Shown here: in pieces, positions 55,020-63,543 of the stretch | Numbering within the stretch: the first letter of the stretch is position 1 | Layout of the letters: each line of letters begins with the position of its first letter | NCBI GenBank assembly: GCA_009694195.1 | Contig: SHVQ01000001.1 | Coordinates: 1-64,000 of the forward strand | Length of the DNA stretch: 64,000 nt | From: Rhodospirillales bacterium | GTDB taxonomy: Bacteria > Pseudomonadota > Alphaproteobacteria > Rhodospirillales > SHVQ01 | Reading direction: 5' to 3' | Notes under the pieces: generated by a model | What the model was told of the DNA's origin: nothing | Database searches by the model: none | What the model saw: the letters and a program-made list of their open reading frames with translations, nothing else | Program-made: the position numbers and the translations under genes

Positions 55020-55418
55020 TCAGTCGATCTTGCTGCTGGTGTCGATTTTCTCTTCTTTCAGCACTTCACGGGCGTTGCGGAACGCATCGACGCCCGTCGG
55101 AACGCCGCAATAGATCGCGACCTGCATCAAGGTTTCCTGAATCTCGCGGACCGTGACCCCGTTGCGCAGCGCCCCGCGCACGTGAGCCTTGAACTCGTGC
55201 GGGCGGTTGAGGACGGCGAGCATGCACAGATTATTGAGGCTCCGCTGCTTCCGGCTGAGAGCCGGGCGGCCCCAAACGCTTCCCCAGCAGTACTCGGTGA
55301 TCAACTCCTGGAACTCGCGCGTGAAGGCGTCGACGTTCTTCATCGCGGCGTCGACGTAGGAATCGCCGAGAACCTCGCGCCGGATCTTCATTCCGGTTTC
55401 ATACAGCTTCGATGGCAT
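55020..55418 (-). CDS. Carboxymuconolactone-decarboxylase-family protein 2
   Basis: Paralogue of the adjacent protein, 132 residues, starting MPSKLYETGMKIR and with YCWGSVWGRPALSRKQRSL. The ATG at 55418 has AAGGAGGAG 8-16 nt upstream, a strong ribosome-binding site. The pair arose by tandem duplication. Together with the two hydrolases it recalls the PcaC/PcaD combination of the beta-ketoadipate pathway. Confidence 0.9.
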   Translation of the reverse strand: MPSKLYETGMKIRREVLGDSYVDAAMKNVDAFTREFQELITEYCWGSVWGRPALSRKQRSLNNLCMLAVLNRPHEFKAHVRGALRNGVTVREIQETLMQVAIYCGVPTGVDAFRNAREVLKEEKIDTSSKID

Positions 55419-55572
55419 GGCTTCGCTCCTCCTTCTTTTGCAGGGATACGTCCAAAGACACAGAGTTAGATGATGCCACGAAGAGAAGGGGAGTCCGCAA
55501 GGCCGGATAGAAGGCCGCGCGTGACGGCGTGCGGAATCGCCGCGCGCACCAGCCGTCGACGACTGCGGGTGG

Positions 55573-55908
55573 TCAGGTCCCCTTGCCGGGATTGGGGTCC
55601 AAGTGCTCGAGCTTGTTCGGCTTGTCCTTCCACGCGTCGGCATCGGGAGGCGAATCTCCCTTGCGCGTGATGTTCGGCCACTTGGTCGCGTAGTCCTTGT
55701 TGACCTCGAGCCACTTCTCGATGCCGGGCTCGGTATCCGGGAGAATCGCCTCGGCCGGGCACTCGGGCTCGCACACCCCGCAGTCGATGCATTCGTCGGG
55801 GTGGATGACGAGCATGTTCTCGCCTACGTAGAAGCAATCCACCGGACAGACCTCGACGCAATCCTGGTATTTGCACTTGATGCAGTTCTCGGTCACGACG
55901 TAGGTCAT
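55573..55908 (-). CDS. fdxA: FdxA-type ferredoxin (7Fe/8Fe)
   Basis: Low-potential ferredoxin of 111 residues with two iron-sulfur sites. The first has Cys9, Cys12 and Cys17 and the partner Cys21; the second has [11 protein letters not shown]. The C-terminal extension after about residue 60 ([19 protein letters not shown]) is the usual Azotobacter FdI-like tail. In Alphaproteobacteria fdxA often neighbours carD and an S4 protein; here about 5 kb separate it from carD. It is divergent from the DUF938 gene. Confidence 0.95.
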   Translation of the reverse strand: MTYVVTENCIKCKYQDCVEVCPVDCFYVGENMLVIHPDECIDCGVCEPECPAEAILPDTEPGIEKWLEVNKDYATKWPNITRKGDSPPDADAWKDKPNKLEHLDPNPGKGT

Positions 55909-56029
55909 TGCCTGCTCCGTTGGATCTCAGGTCGGCGGAAACGCGCCGCAGTCGGCGTAGGAGCGCTTGCCTATCATACCCATTTGAGCCTTACAACCCT
56001 TCGAAAATTGCGGATATGGTGTGCGGACG

Positions 56030-56644
56030 ATGGTCGATCGACGCCTCCGTTCCGCCGCCACCCAGCGCAACCGCGATCCCATCCTCCGGGTGCTCCGTAC
56101 CCTGCTACCCCCGCGCGGACTGGTGCTGGAAGTGGCGAGCGGAACCGGCGAGCATGTTGCCCACTTCGCGCCGGCGTTCCCCGATCTCGTCTGGCAGCCG
56201 ACCGACCGCGATCCGCCCGCGCGGGAAAGCATCGCAGCCTGGACGGCGGAGGGCCAAGAGAACGTGCGGCCACCTCTGGACCTCGACGTCGCGAGCACGG
56301 ACTGGCCGGTCGCGGCGGCGGACGCCATCCTCGCCATCAACCTCATCCACATCTCGCCGTGGACCGCGACGAGGGGATTGATGCGGAGCGCCGGCCGCAT
56401 CCTTCCGGACGGCGGCGTGCTCTATCTCTACGGCGCCTATCGGATCGACGGCCGCCACACGGCCCCGAGCAACGAAGAGTTCGATCGCTGGCTCAAGAAC
56501 CAGAGCCCTGCGTGGGGCGTGCGCGATCTCGAAGACGTTGTTGGAGAGGCCCGCACGCACGGCCTCGGGCTGATCGAAACCGTTGCCATGCCGGCAAATA
56601 ACTTTTCGGTGGTATTCCGGAAAGGCGCCGCGCCTCGTTCCTGA
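56030..56644 (+). CDS. DUF938 class I methyltransferase
   Basis: Protein of 204 residues with the DUF938 signature: a start with SAATQRNRDPILRVL, VLEVASGTGEH (SAM motif, about 34-44), INLIHISPWTATRGL and YGAYRIDGRHTAPSNEEFD. A substrate is not known. The ATG at 56030 is used; an in-frame GTG 9 nt upstream is possible. It is convergent with the S4 gene. Confidence 0.9.
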   Translation: MVDRRLRSAATQRNRDPILRVLRTLLPPRGLVLEVASGTGEHVAHFAPAFPDLVWQPTDRDPPARESIAAWTAEGQENVRPPLDLDVASTDWPVAAADAILAINLIHISPWTATRGLMRSAGRILPDGGVLYLYGAYRIDGRHTAPSNEEFDRWLKNQSPAWGVRDLEDVVGEARTHGLGLIETVAMPANNFSVVFRKGAAPRS

Positions 56645-56645
56645 C

Positions 56646-57035
56646 CTACGCGCGGCTGCGGAGCCGATCGGTTGCGCGCCGCTCCTGCTTGGTCGGCCGG
56701 CCGCTGCCGGGATCGCGGCGGGCAGCCTCGTGGGAGGCCGCCGATGGATCGCGGGGCCGCGGGGGATCAAGGTCTTGATAGAGCGTGCGAGCGACGCCGG
56801 CCGAACCCCGGCGCGCGACGAATGCCAGCACCTGGATCACGCGGATGTATGGTCCGAGGGGGAACGTGAGCACATCGCCCGAGCGGACCGCGTGATGGGC
56901 TTTATGGATGGAGACGGCGTTGACCCGGAGCTTCCCGGAAGCGCAAAAGCGGGTTGCGAGCGAGCGGCTCTTGAAGAAGCGGGCGTGCCACAACCACTTG
57001 TCGACGCGCTGGGACTCTCCATCCATGCCGCGCAT
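56646..57035 (-). CDS. S4-domain RNA-binding protein (Hsp15-like)
   Basis: Small RNA-binding protein of 129 residues in the Hsp15/HslR group, which bind free 50S subunits carrying peptidyl-tRNA. The S4 domain (about 10-65) begins RVDKWLWHARFFKSRSLA and has VRVNAVSIHKAH-like text and GDVLTFPLG. The C-terminal tail is basic and Pro/Arg-rich. The ATG at 57035 overlaps the helicase stop by one base (TGATG); an ATG nine bases later also fits. This coupling is conserved in related genomes. Confidence 0.92.
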   Translation of the reverse strand: MRGMDGESQRVDKWLWHARFFKSRSLATRFCASGKLRVNAVSIHKAHHAVRSGDVLTFPLGPYIRVIQVLAFVARRGSAGVARTLYQDLDPPRPRDPSAASHEAARRDPGSGRPTKQERRATDRLRSRA

Positions 57036-59530
57036 CAACTCCGGATCCGCAGATCTTTCAGCTTGGCGAAGGCGGAGTGAGATGTAGACCGGCCGCGTTC
57101 CCGGGGTTTCTTGGGCTGGCGCGGCACGGCCGGGTGGAAACGGACCGCACCGTCGACCCGCTTCGACCGAAATCCCAGCGCGCCAAGGACGCCTTCCATT
57201 TCGCGGGCGCCGCAGCCGGCGAGGGAGAGCAGCGCGGCATCCTCGACCGCCGCGCCTTCGCGCCCGAGCGACCACACGCGGGCCGAAAGACGCTCGAGGA
57301 TGTCGACGCGGACGGCGATCGAGCCGAGCGGCCGATAACCGACCGCTTCATACCATGAACGGGTTACCCCGGCCTCGACGGGGACGGACATCCGCCCGGA
57401 AGCCGGCAGGATCGAAAGGCCGCCGGCATTTTCCCACACCCTCCACAGGAGCGCCCGCATGGCGATCGCCTTCGGCTTCAGCATCGCCGGCATGAAGATG
57501 CTTTCGCGGCCGAGGCGAACCCCCAACTTGCGGAGCGTCTCCCGTCCATCGCGGTCGAGGGCAGCGACTTCGGAGGTAGCACGCGCGCGCGGCATGGAGC
57601 CGAAAGATTCGCAGAGTTGATAGATGATACCGCGGGCGGGACCCGCAACCCCCGAGCGCGATGCATTGATGAGCGGACCGAGCGTCCGTTCGATCGTCGC
57701 TTCCACCAATGCTTTCAGGCGGGTTGCGATGCGGGTGGCATGCGCAGATTCAAGAAGTGTGCTCGAGATGGCTTCGACGCCCGGCGCGAGGCGATCGTTC
57801 CGTTTGACGAGGCGGCCGACGGGCGCATTCCGCCAATGGACACAACCGTCGTCGGCGAGCGAGAACGCATCGTCATCGTCGTCCTCGAGGTTTCGCACGC
57901 GAGCGCGGATCTCCGGGCCGAGCGCCCGCTCGGCTGCGTTCAATGTCGACTTGTGGGCGGCGCTCGCGCTTTCGGGCGCGGCGACGAACCGGAATCCCTC
58001 GAGCGCGCCGACGTTCTGACCCTCGACGATGACCCCGCCGTCGCGATCGATCACGGCGGAAAGCTCGCCCTGCTCTTTCATGCGGCTCATCAGCACGGAC
58101 GTACGCCGATCGACGAACCGCTGCGTCAGCCGATCGTGAAGGGCATCGGAGAGCCGGTCTTCCACCTGCCTCGTCCGGGTCCGCCAATGGGCGGAGTCCT
58201 GAACCCAGTCGCCGCGAAAGGCGATGTACGTCCATGTGCGAATGCCGGCGATGCGCGTCACGAGCGCCTCGATGTCACCGTCCGTTCGGTCGAGCCTGGC
58301 AACCTGATCGGCAATCCAGTCCGTCGGGAGCCTGCCATCTTCCTTCATGAGATGTAGAAAAATGCGAGCGAGCACTCGCGCGTGGCCTTCGCTCATGACC
58401 TTGCCGAAATCGGGGATTTGGCAGACCTCCCACAAGAGCCGCACGGCGTCGCGCCCCCGCGCGAGGCCTTGAATGTCAGTGTCGGAAGCAAGCAACGCCA
58501 GGGCAAGCTCGTCCTCGGCTTCGCGGGCCTTCACCAGGCCCTCCTGCTCCGGCGCGACCTGCAAGCACTTTCGGAGCGCGTCGATGGAGGCAAATTGCAG
58601 GTCCGCGTTGCGCCATACAATGAAGGAGAGCGGGTCGAACCGATGGGTCTCGATCCGCTCGATCGTTTCCTCGTCGAAAGAACCGATGTCGGCCGTGGTT
58701 CCGAAGGTGCCGTCGTTCATGTGGCGGCCCGAGCGGCCCGCGATCTGGGCAAGCTCGGCGGCGGTGAGGGCGCGCGACCGCCGGCCGTCGAATTTGCGCG
58801 TCGCGGCGAACGCGACGTGGTCGACATCCATGTTGAGACCCATGCCGATGGCGTCCGTCGCGACGAGATAATCGACCTCGCCGGCCTGGTACATTGCCAC
58901 CTGAGCGTTGCGTGTCCGCGGCGACAGCGCGCCCAGGACCACGGCGGCGCCGCCGCGCTGGCGGCGGACCATTTCGGCGATCGTGTAAACGTCCGCCGCC
59001 GAAAAGGCGACGACCGCGCTCCGCGGCGGCAGGCGATTGATGTTCCTGGGGCCCGTGTAGGAGAGGGTCGAAAACCGCGGCCGTTGCACGAAATTGATGC
59101 CGGGAACGAGCCGCCGGATCAGCGGGCGGATGGTCTCGGCCCCGAGGAACATGGTTTCACCCTCGCCGCGGGCCCGCAGCAGTCGATCGGTGAAGACGTG
59201 CCCGCGGTCCGGGTCCGCGCACATCTGAATTTCGTCGACGGCAAGGAAGTCGACGGGCCTGTCGAGAGGCATCGATTCGACCGTGCAGATGAAGTAGCGC
59301 GCGTGGGCCGGTATGATCTTTTCTTCGCCGGTGAGGAGGGCTACCTGGGCCTTGTCTTTGATCGCGACTGCCCGGTCGTAGTTTTCGCGCGCGAGCAGGC
59401 GCAGCGGGAAGCCGATCATGCCGCTCGGGTGACCGAGCATCCGCTCCATCGCGAGATAGGTTTTGCCGGTGTTGGTGGGCCCGAGGACGGCAACGACGCG
59501 CGCCCGGCCGCCCGACGTGTCGATCTGCAT
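57035..59530 (-). CDS. SUV3-like ATP-dependent RNA/DNA helicase
   Basis: DExH-type helicase related to the mitochondrial SUV3 degradosome helicase, 831 residues. The Walker A motif GPTNTGKT lies at 17-24 and the DEAD-like box is DEIQ in LAVDEIQM. The C-terminal half has the helicase domain 2 (ATDAIGMGLNM, QIAGRSGRH), a SUV3 C-terminal region and a low-complexity tail. The ATG at 59530 is preferred because it fits the family N-terminus; an ATG at 59623 would add 31 residues and overlap pcm by 23 bp. The stop is shared with the S4 gene start. Confidence 0.9.
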   Translation of the reverse strand: MQIDTSGGRARVVAVLGPTNTGKTYLAMERMLGHPSGMIGFPLRLLARENYDRAVAIKDKAQVALLTGEEKIIPAHARYFICTVESMPLDRPVDFLAVDEIQMCADPDRGHVFTDRLLRARGEGETMFLGAETIRPLIRRLVPGINFVQRPRFSTLSYTGPRNINRLPPRSAVVAFSAADVYTIAEMVRRQRGGAAVVLGALSPRTRNAQVAMYQAGEVDYLVATDAIGMGLNMDVDHVAFAATRKFDGRRSRALTAAELAQIAGRSGRHMNDGTFGTTADIGSFDEETIERIETHRFDPLSFIVWRNADLQFASIDALRKCLQVAPEQEGLVKAREAEDELALALLASDTDIQGLARGRDAVRLLWEVCQIPDFGKVMSEGHARVLARIFLHLMKEDGRLPTDWIADQVARLDRTDGDIEALVTRIAGIRTWTYIAFRGDWVQDSAHWRTRTRQVEDRLSDALHDRLTQRFVDRRTSVLMSRMKEQGELSAVIDRDGGVIVEGQNVGALEGFRFVAAPESASAAHKSTLNAAERALGPEIRARVRNLEDDDDDAFSLADDGCVHWRNAPVGRLVKRNDRLAPGVEAISSTLLESAHATRIATRLKALVEATIERTLGPLINASRSGVAGPARGIIYQLCESFGSMPRARATSEVAALDRDGRETLRKLGVRLGRESIFMPAMLKPKAIAMRALLWRVWENAGGLSILPASGRMSVPVEAGVTRSWYEAVGYRPLGSIAVRVDILERLSARVWSLGREGAAVEDAALLSLAGCGAREMEGVLGALGFRSKRVDGAVRFHPAVPRQPKKPRERGRSTSHSAFAKLKDLRIRS

Positions 59531-59600
59531 GAGAGAAGGATTAGCGCGCGGAGCCCAAAACGCAAGGACCCGCTCGAATTGCCTCAAAACCGCGTGATCG

Positions 59601-60314
59601 TCAGCAGAGCGGCTTCCGTTCATCCACGATGCGCTCGACCATCGGCACGAAGGCGACGGGCAGCATTTTTTCGCACTCGAGCTTGTCGTCTTCGCCCTTG
59701 ACGCATCTGTAGAGCATCTGGGTGTCGTGCGGTCTGCCGATGGGGATCACCAAGCGGCCGCCGGGCTTCAGCTGCCGGGCCAGGGCATCCGGAATTCGTT
59801 CGGGCGCGGCGGTGGCGATGATGGCATCGAAGGGCGCCTTCTCGGGCCATCCCTGGAAGCCATCGCCATGGCGGACCTCGACATCGCGGTAACCGAGCCG
59901 GCGGAGACGCCCGGCCGCGCTCTCGGCGAGCGCCTTTACGGTTTCCACGCTGAAGACGGCGCCGGCGAGCTCGGCGAGCACCGCCGCCTGATAGCCGCAG
60001 CCGGTGCCGATTTCGAGCACCCGATCGGTGGGCCCGAGGTCGAGGAGATCGGTCATCAGGGCGACAATGTACGGCTGCGAGATCGTTTGCCCATAGCCGA
60101 TCGAGCGCGGCCGGTTCACGTACGCTTGGGCGGCGTCCGACTCCGGAACGAAATCATGCCGCGGTACTTTCTTGATCGCTTCCATCACGCGCGGCGAGAA
60201 CGCGCCGCGCCCGGTCCACGATTCCGTGTCCCGCGCCTCCCGCTCGATTTCGCTGAGCAAGCGGGCTCGGGCCTTGTCGCGCTTCGAATCGTCCACCGCG
60301 TTCATCCCGGCCAT
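59601..60314 (-). CDS. pcm: Protein-L-isoaspartate O-methyltransferase
   Basis: SAM-dependent repair enzyme of 237 residues that methylates isoaspartyl residues in damaged proteins. The family motifs are GQTISQPYIVA (75-85) and EIGTGCG (101-107). The start has MAGMNAVDDSKRD; an inner ATG is possible. The stop lies 70 bp upstream of the helicase start used here, so the two could be co-transcribed. It is divergent from the PEBP gene (47 bp). Confidence 0.96.
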   Translation of the reverse strand: MAGMNAVDDSKRDKARARLLSEIEREARDTESWTGRGAFSPRVMEAIKKVPRHDFVPESDAAQAYVNRPRSIGYGQTISQPYIVALMTDLLDLGPTDRVLEIGTGCGYQAAVLAELAGAVFSVETVKALAESAAGRLRRLGYRDVEVRHGDGFQGWPEKAPFDAIIATAAPERIPDALARQLKPGGRLVIPIGRPHDTQMLYRCVKGEDDKLECEKMLPVAFVPMVERIVDERKPLC

Positions 60315-60361
60315 GAGCCAGCTTGCGGAGGCAGGCGAATTTGGTCAAGCTTTCGCCGTCG

Positions 60362-60832
60362 ATGCCGTTTCGCCTCCAAAGCACCGCCATCCTGGAAGGG
60401 CGACCGATCCCGCCGATCTATACGTGCGAGGGCAAGGACATCTCTCCGCCGCTGCAATGGAGCGATGCTCCTGAGGGGACGCTGAGTTTCGCTCTCGTCT
60501 GCAGCGACCCCGATGCGCCGGCGGGCACGTGGTACCATTGGGCCGTTTTCGACATCCCGGCGGGTGCGGCGAGTCTTCCGCAAGCGTACGCTCCCGAGGC
60601 CAAGGTGGGCGCGACACTGCAAGGCCTCAACGACTTCAAGAAGCTCGGCTACGGGGGTCCCTGCCCGCCAAAAGGACACGGCCCCCACCGTTACCGCTTT
60701 GTCCTGACGGCCCTTGGCACGGCTAATTTGAGTCTCTCGCCCGGGGCCGGCGCTCGCGACGTCGAAAAAGCCGCCGCCGAGCACAGCCTCGGGCAAGCCG
60801 TTCTCGTCGGCACGTATTCGCGATCACGCTGA
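60362..60832 (+). CDS. YbhB/YbcL-type PEBP (Raf-kinase-inhibitor-like) protein
   Basis: Cytoplasmic phosphatidylethanolamine-binding-family protein of 156 residues. The ligand-binding signature is CSDPDAPAGTWYHWAVFDIP (about 47-66), followed by GYGGPCPPKGHGPHRYRF. The ATG at 60362 matches the family start; an in-frame extension of 13 residues is not conserved. A role in kinase control is known for eukaryotic members only. Confidence 0.93.
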   Translation: MPFRLQSTAILEGRPIPPIYTCEGKDISPPLQWSDAPEGTLSFALVCSDPDAPAGTWYHWAVFDIPAGAASLPQAYAPEAKVGATLQGLNDFKKLGYGGPCPPKGHGPHRYRFVLTALGTANLSLSPGAGARDVEKAAAEHSLGQAVLVGTYSRSR

Positions 60833-60854
60833 CCCTCGGTGCTGCTCGGCCGCC

Positions 60855-61424
60855 CTAACCGACGAGGTGGTGTTTCCCCAGCGGTGTGACGGTGCTCGCC
60901 TGAGGCCCTTTCTCGCCCATTTCTTCGACGAACCGGACCAGCGTTCCGACCTTCAACTCCTTGAAACCGCCGTTGCTGACGACGCTGTTGCGATGAAAGT
61001 AAATTTCGCGGCCGTCCGAAGACTCGATGAACCCGTATCCGTCGTCCTCGAAGACGCGGGCCACCGTGCCATGCGGTGGCGTTTCATGGGTCTTGACGTC
61101 GCCGCGAATCGTCCGCGCATAATCCTGGAGCTGGCGGCTCGCGGCGTTGAACGCATCGCGGATCGCGACGTAGACGTCCCGGTGGGACTCGTCCTTCATG
61201 CGATCGCGTCCGACGAGGATGTCCTTCCCGGGCATGGAGAGGTGTAGACGCACCTGATAAAACATTCCGCCGCGCGGCCGCCGGGGCGGACACTCGACCA
61301 CCACGGCCAAGGCGGTAATGCGATGCGAAAACTTTTCGAGAGCCGCCGCCTTTTCGCGAATAAAGGCCTCGACCGCGGGCGAGGGCTCCGTATGGCGGAA
61401 CGAAATATTGATCGGAACCTGCAT
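60855..61424 (-). CDS. HPF/RaiA-cold-shock-domain fusion protein
   Basis: Protein of 189 residues with an S30AE (HPF/YfiA) fold at about 3-110, containing SFRHTEPSPAVEAFIREKA and the basic PPRRPRGG, and a cold-shock domain at about 125-188. The CSD has the RNP1-like YGFIES and RNP2-like IYFHRN. The N-terminus binds ribosomes in the hibernation family; the CSD would add single-stranded RNA binding. The ATG at 61424 is preferred because GGAAGGGG lies upstream and the start MQVPINISF fits HPF; an ATG at 61460 would add 12 residues. It is divergent from htpG and convergent with the PEBP gene. Confidence 0.9.
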   Translation of the reverse strand: MQVPINISFRHTEPSPAVEAFIREKAAALEKFSHRITALAVVVECPPRRPRGGMFYQVRLHLSMPGKDILVGRDRMKDESHRDVYVAIRDAFNAASRQLQDYARTIRGDVKTHETPPHGTVARVFEDDGYGFIESSDGREIYFHRNSVVSNGGFKELKVGTLVRFVEEMGEKGPQASTVTPLGKHHLVG

Positions 61425-61567
61425 CGGGGATCCCCTTCCTGTTGTTAACGCTCTTATCATCCCGGCGGCGGGAGCGCTGCATTGACTTGCGTCATTCCCC
61501 TCTCTTTCGACGTGGGGGTGGCGGATATCCGGGTCAAGGGACCCCTTCGGAGAAAGGTGGCGTCGCC

Positions 61568-61596
61568 CTTGCGGGGGACAGCGCCGAAACACATAT
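61568..61596 (+). promoter_or_regulatory. RpoH-type promoter of htpG
   Basis: CTTG (61568-61571) and ACATAT (61591-61596) are 19 nt apart. The pattern is like the clpB promoter (CTTG-N18-CCATAT). The htpG ATG lies 51 nt beyond. The spacer is one base longer than ideal, so the call is moderate. Confidence 0.45.
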
Positions 61597-61646
61597 CAGG
61601 GGCACTGCAAGAGACCCTTGGGCGTGCAAGTCGGAGAATCATTCGC

Positions 61647-63533
61647 ATGGCAAAGGAAAAATTCTCGTTTCAAGCCGAGGTCAGCAAGCTCCTCGATATC
61701 GTCGCCCGATCATTGTACAGCCACAAGGAGGTTTTCCTCCGCGAATTGATCTCCAATGCTTCCGATGCCTGTGATCGCTTGCGCTACCTCGCCCTCACCG
61801 AGCCCAAGCTGACCGAGGGAGATCCCGCATTCAAGATTGCGCTCACTCCGGACAAGAAGACGCGCACCCTCACTGTCAGCGACAATGGCATCGGAATGGA
61901 CCGGACGGAGTTGACCGAGAACCTCGGCACCATCGCGCGCTCCGGAACCCAAGCCTTTCTCACCCAAATGAGCGGCGACAAGGCAAAAGACGTGAACCTG
62001 GTGGGCCAGTTCGGGGTTGGCTTCTATTCGGCCTTCATGGTCGCCGACAAGGTCGAGGTCCGCACGCGGAAGGCGGGTTCCGACAAGGCGTGGCTCTGGA
62101 CATCAGACGGCAAGGGCGAATACACGATCGAAGAGGCCGAGCGTCCGTCGCGCGGGACCGACGTCATCCTTCATCTGTCGAAGGACGACGAGGAATTCGC
62201 CGAGCCCCTGAGACTCAAGGTGATCGTCACGCAGTACTCCGACCACATCGGCATTCCCATCGTGGTCAAGGAGGACGGAAAAGAAGAAACGGCGAATGCG
62301 GCGTCGGCTCTCTGGACACGCCCGGCCAAGGACATCACGGCCGACCAGCATAGAGAATTCTACCACCACGTCGCCCATGCGGCCGACGACCCTTGGCTGA
62401 TCATGCACAACCGGGTGGAGGGCGTCCTTTCCTACACGAATCTTTTGTTCGTCCCCTCGGCGCGTCCGTTCGACATTTTCCATCCGGAGCGGCGTCACCG
62501 GGTGAAGCTCTACGTAAAGCGCGTGTTCATCACCGACAACTGCGAAGGGCTGCTGCCGGGCTATCTCAGATTCGTGAAAGGCGTTGTGGACTCGGAGGAT
62601 CTCAACCTCAACGTCAGCCGCGAGATGCTGCAGCGCGACCCGAAGCTCGCGAAGATCCGTGCCGGCCTCGTCAAACGGATTCTCGGCGAGCTCAAGAAGA
62701 AGGCGGAAAGCGACCCCGACGGCTACGCCAAATTCTGGGATGCGTTCGGCGCCGTTCTGAAAGAAGGTCTCTACGAAGACTTCGAGAACCGCGACCGACT
62801 GCTCGAGATCACTCGCTTCCGCTCGACGCGCGGCGACGTTCGGGTGAGCTTGGACTCGTACATCAAGAACATGAAGAAGGGGCAGGACGCGATCTTCTAT
62901 ATCAGCGGCGAGGATCCGGCCCAGCTTGCCCTCAGCCCGCAACTCGAAGGCTTCAAGGCGAAGGGGATCGAGGTGCTCATCCTCATCGACCCGGTCGATG
63001 AATTCTGGCTGCCGGCTCTCGGTGCCTACAAAGACAAGCCGTTTCAGTCCGTCACCCGCGGCGGGGTCGACATGGACAAGATCGAGGGTCAGGTCAAGGA
63101 GGAGGCCAAACCCGCGGAGACCGAAAAGGATAAATCAGACGTCGACCTCGATCCGCTCATCAAGGCGTTCACGAGCGCGCTTGGCATGGGCGTCAAGAAG
63201 GTCCGGGCGTCGGCCCGTCTGACCGACAGCGCCGTCTGCCTCGTCGCCGACGACGGCGATCTCGACATCCACTTCGAGCGCATGCTGAAAGCGCACCGGC
63301 AGCTCGGGGCTCAGGAAGCGGCACCCCGCATTCTCGAGGTCAATCCGCGCCACGCGTTGATCCGGAAGCTCGCCGAGGTTGCGAAGACCGTCGCCGGCAA
63401 GGACGGTATCCTCGATGACGCGGCGCACCTCCTGTTCGAGCAGGCGCGCATCGTCGAAGGCGAGCCCGTCACCGACCCCCAGGCCTTCGCGCGCCGTCTC
63501 GCCGCCATGCTGGAGCGCGGCCTGACGGTCTAG
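61647..63533 (+). CDS. htpG: Molecular chaperone HtpG (Hsp90)
   Basis: ATP-dependent dimeric Hsp90 of 628 residues. The N-terminal GHKL ATPase domain has ELISNASDACDRL, DNGIGM and GQFGVGFYSAF; the middle and C-terminal domains follow, with NVSREMLQRDP. The ATG at 61647 gives MAKEKFSFQAEVSKLL, the family start; the upstream in-frame extension is not conserved. A RpoH-type promoter lies upstream. It ends 10 bp from the convergent DUF1223 gene. Confidence 0.98.
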   Translation: MAKEKFSFQAEVSKLLDIVARSLYSHKEVFLRELISNASDACDRLRYLALTEPKLTEGDPAFKIALTPDKKTRTLTVSDNGIGMDRTELTENLGTIARSGTQAFLTQMSGDKAKDVNLVGQFGVGFYSAFMVADKVEVRTRKAGSDKAWLWTSDGKGEYTIEEAERPSRGTDVILHLSKDDEEFAEPLRLKVIVTQYSDHIGIPIVVKEDGKEETANAASALWTRPAKDITADQHREFYHHVAHAADDPWLIMHNRVEGVLSYTNLLFVPSARPFDIFHPERRHRVKLYVKRVFITDNCEGLLPGYLRFVKGVVDSEDLNLNVSREMLQRDPKLAKIRAGLVKRILGELKKKAESDPDGYAKFWDAFGAVLKEGLYEDFENRDRLLEITRFRSTRGDVRVSLDSYIKNMKKGQDAIFYISGEDPAQLALSPQLEGFKAKGIEVLILIDPVDEFWLPALGAYKDKPFQSVTRGGVDMDKIEGQVKEEAKPAETEKDKSDVDLDPLIKAFTSALGMGVKKVRASARLTDSAVCLVADDGDLDIHFERMLKAHRQLGAQEAAPRILEVNPRHALIRKLAEVAKTVAGKDGILDDAAHLLFEQARIVEGEPVTDPQAFARRLAAMLERGLTV

Positions 63534-63543
63534 GGTTCGGTTC

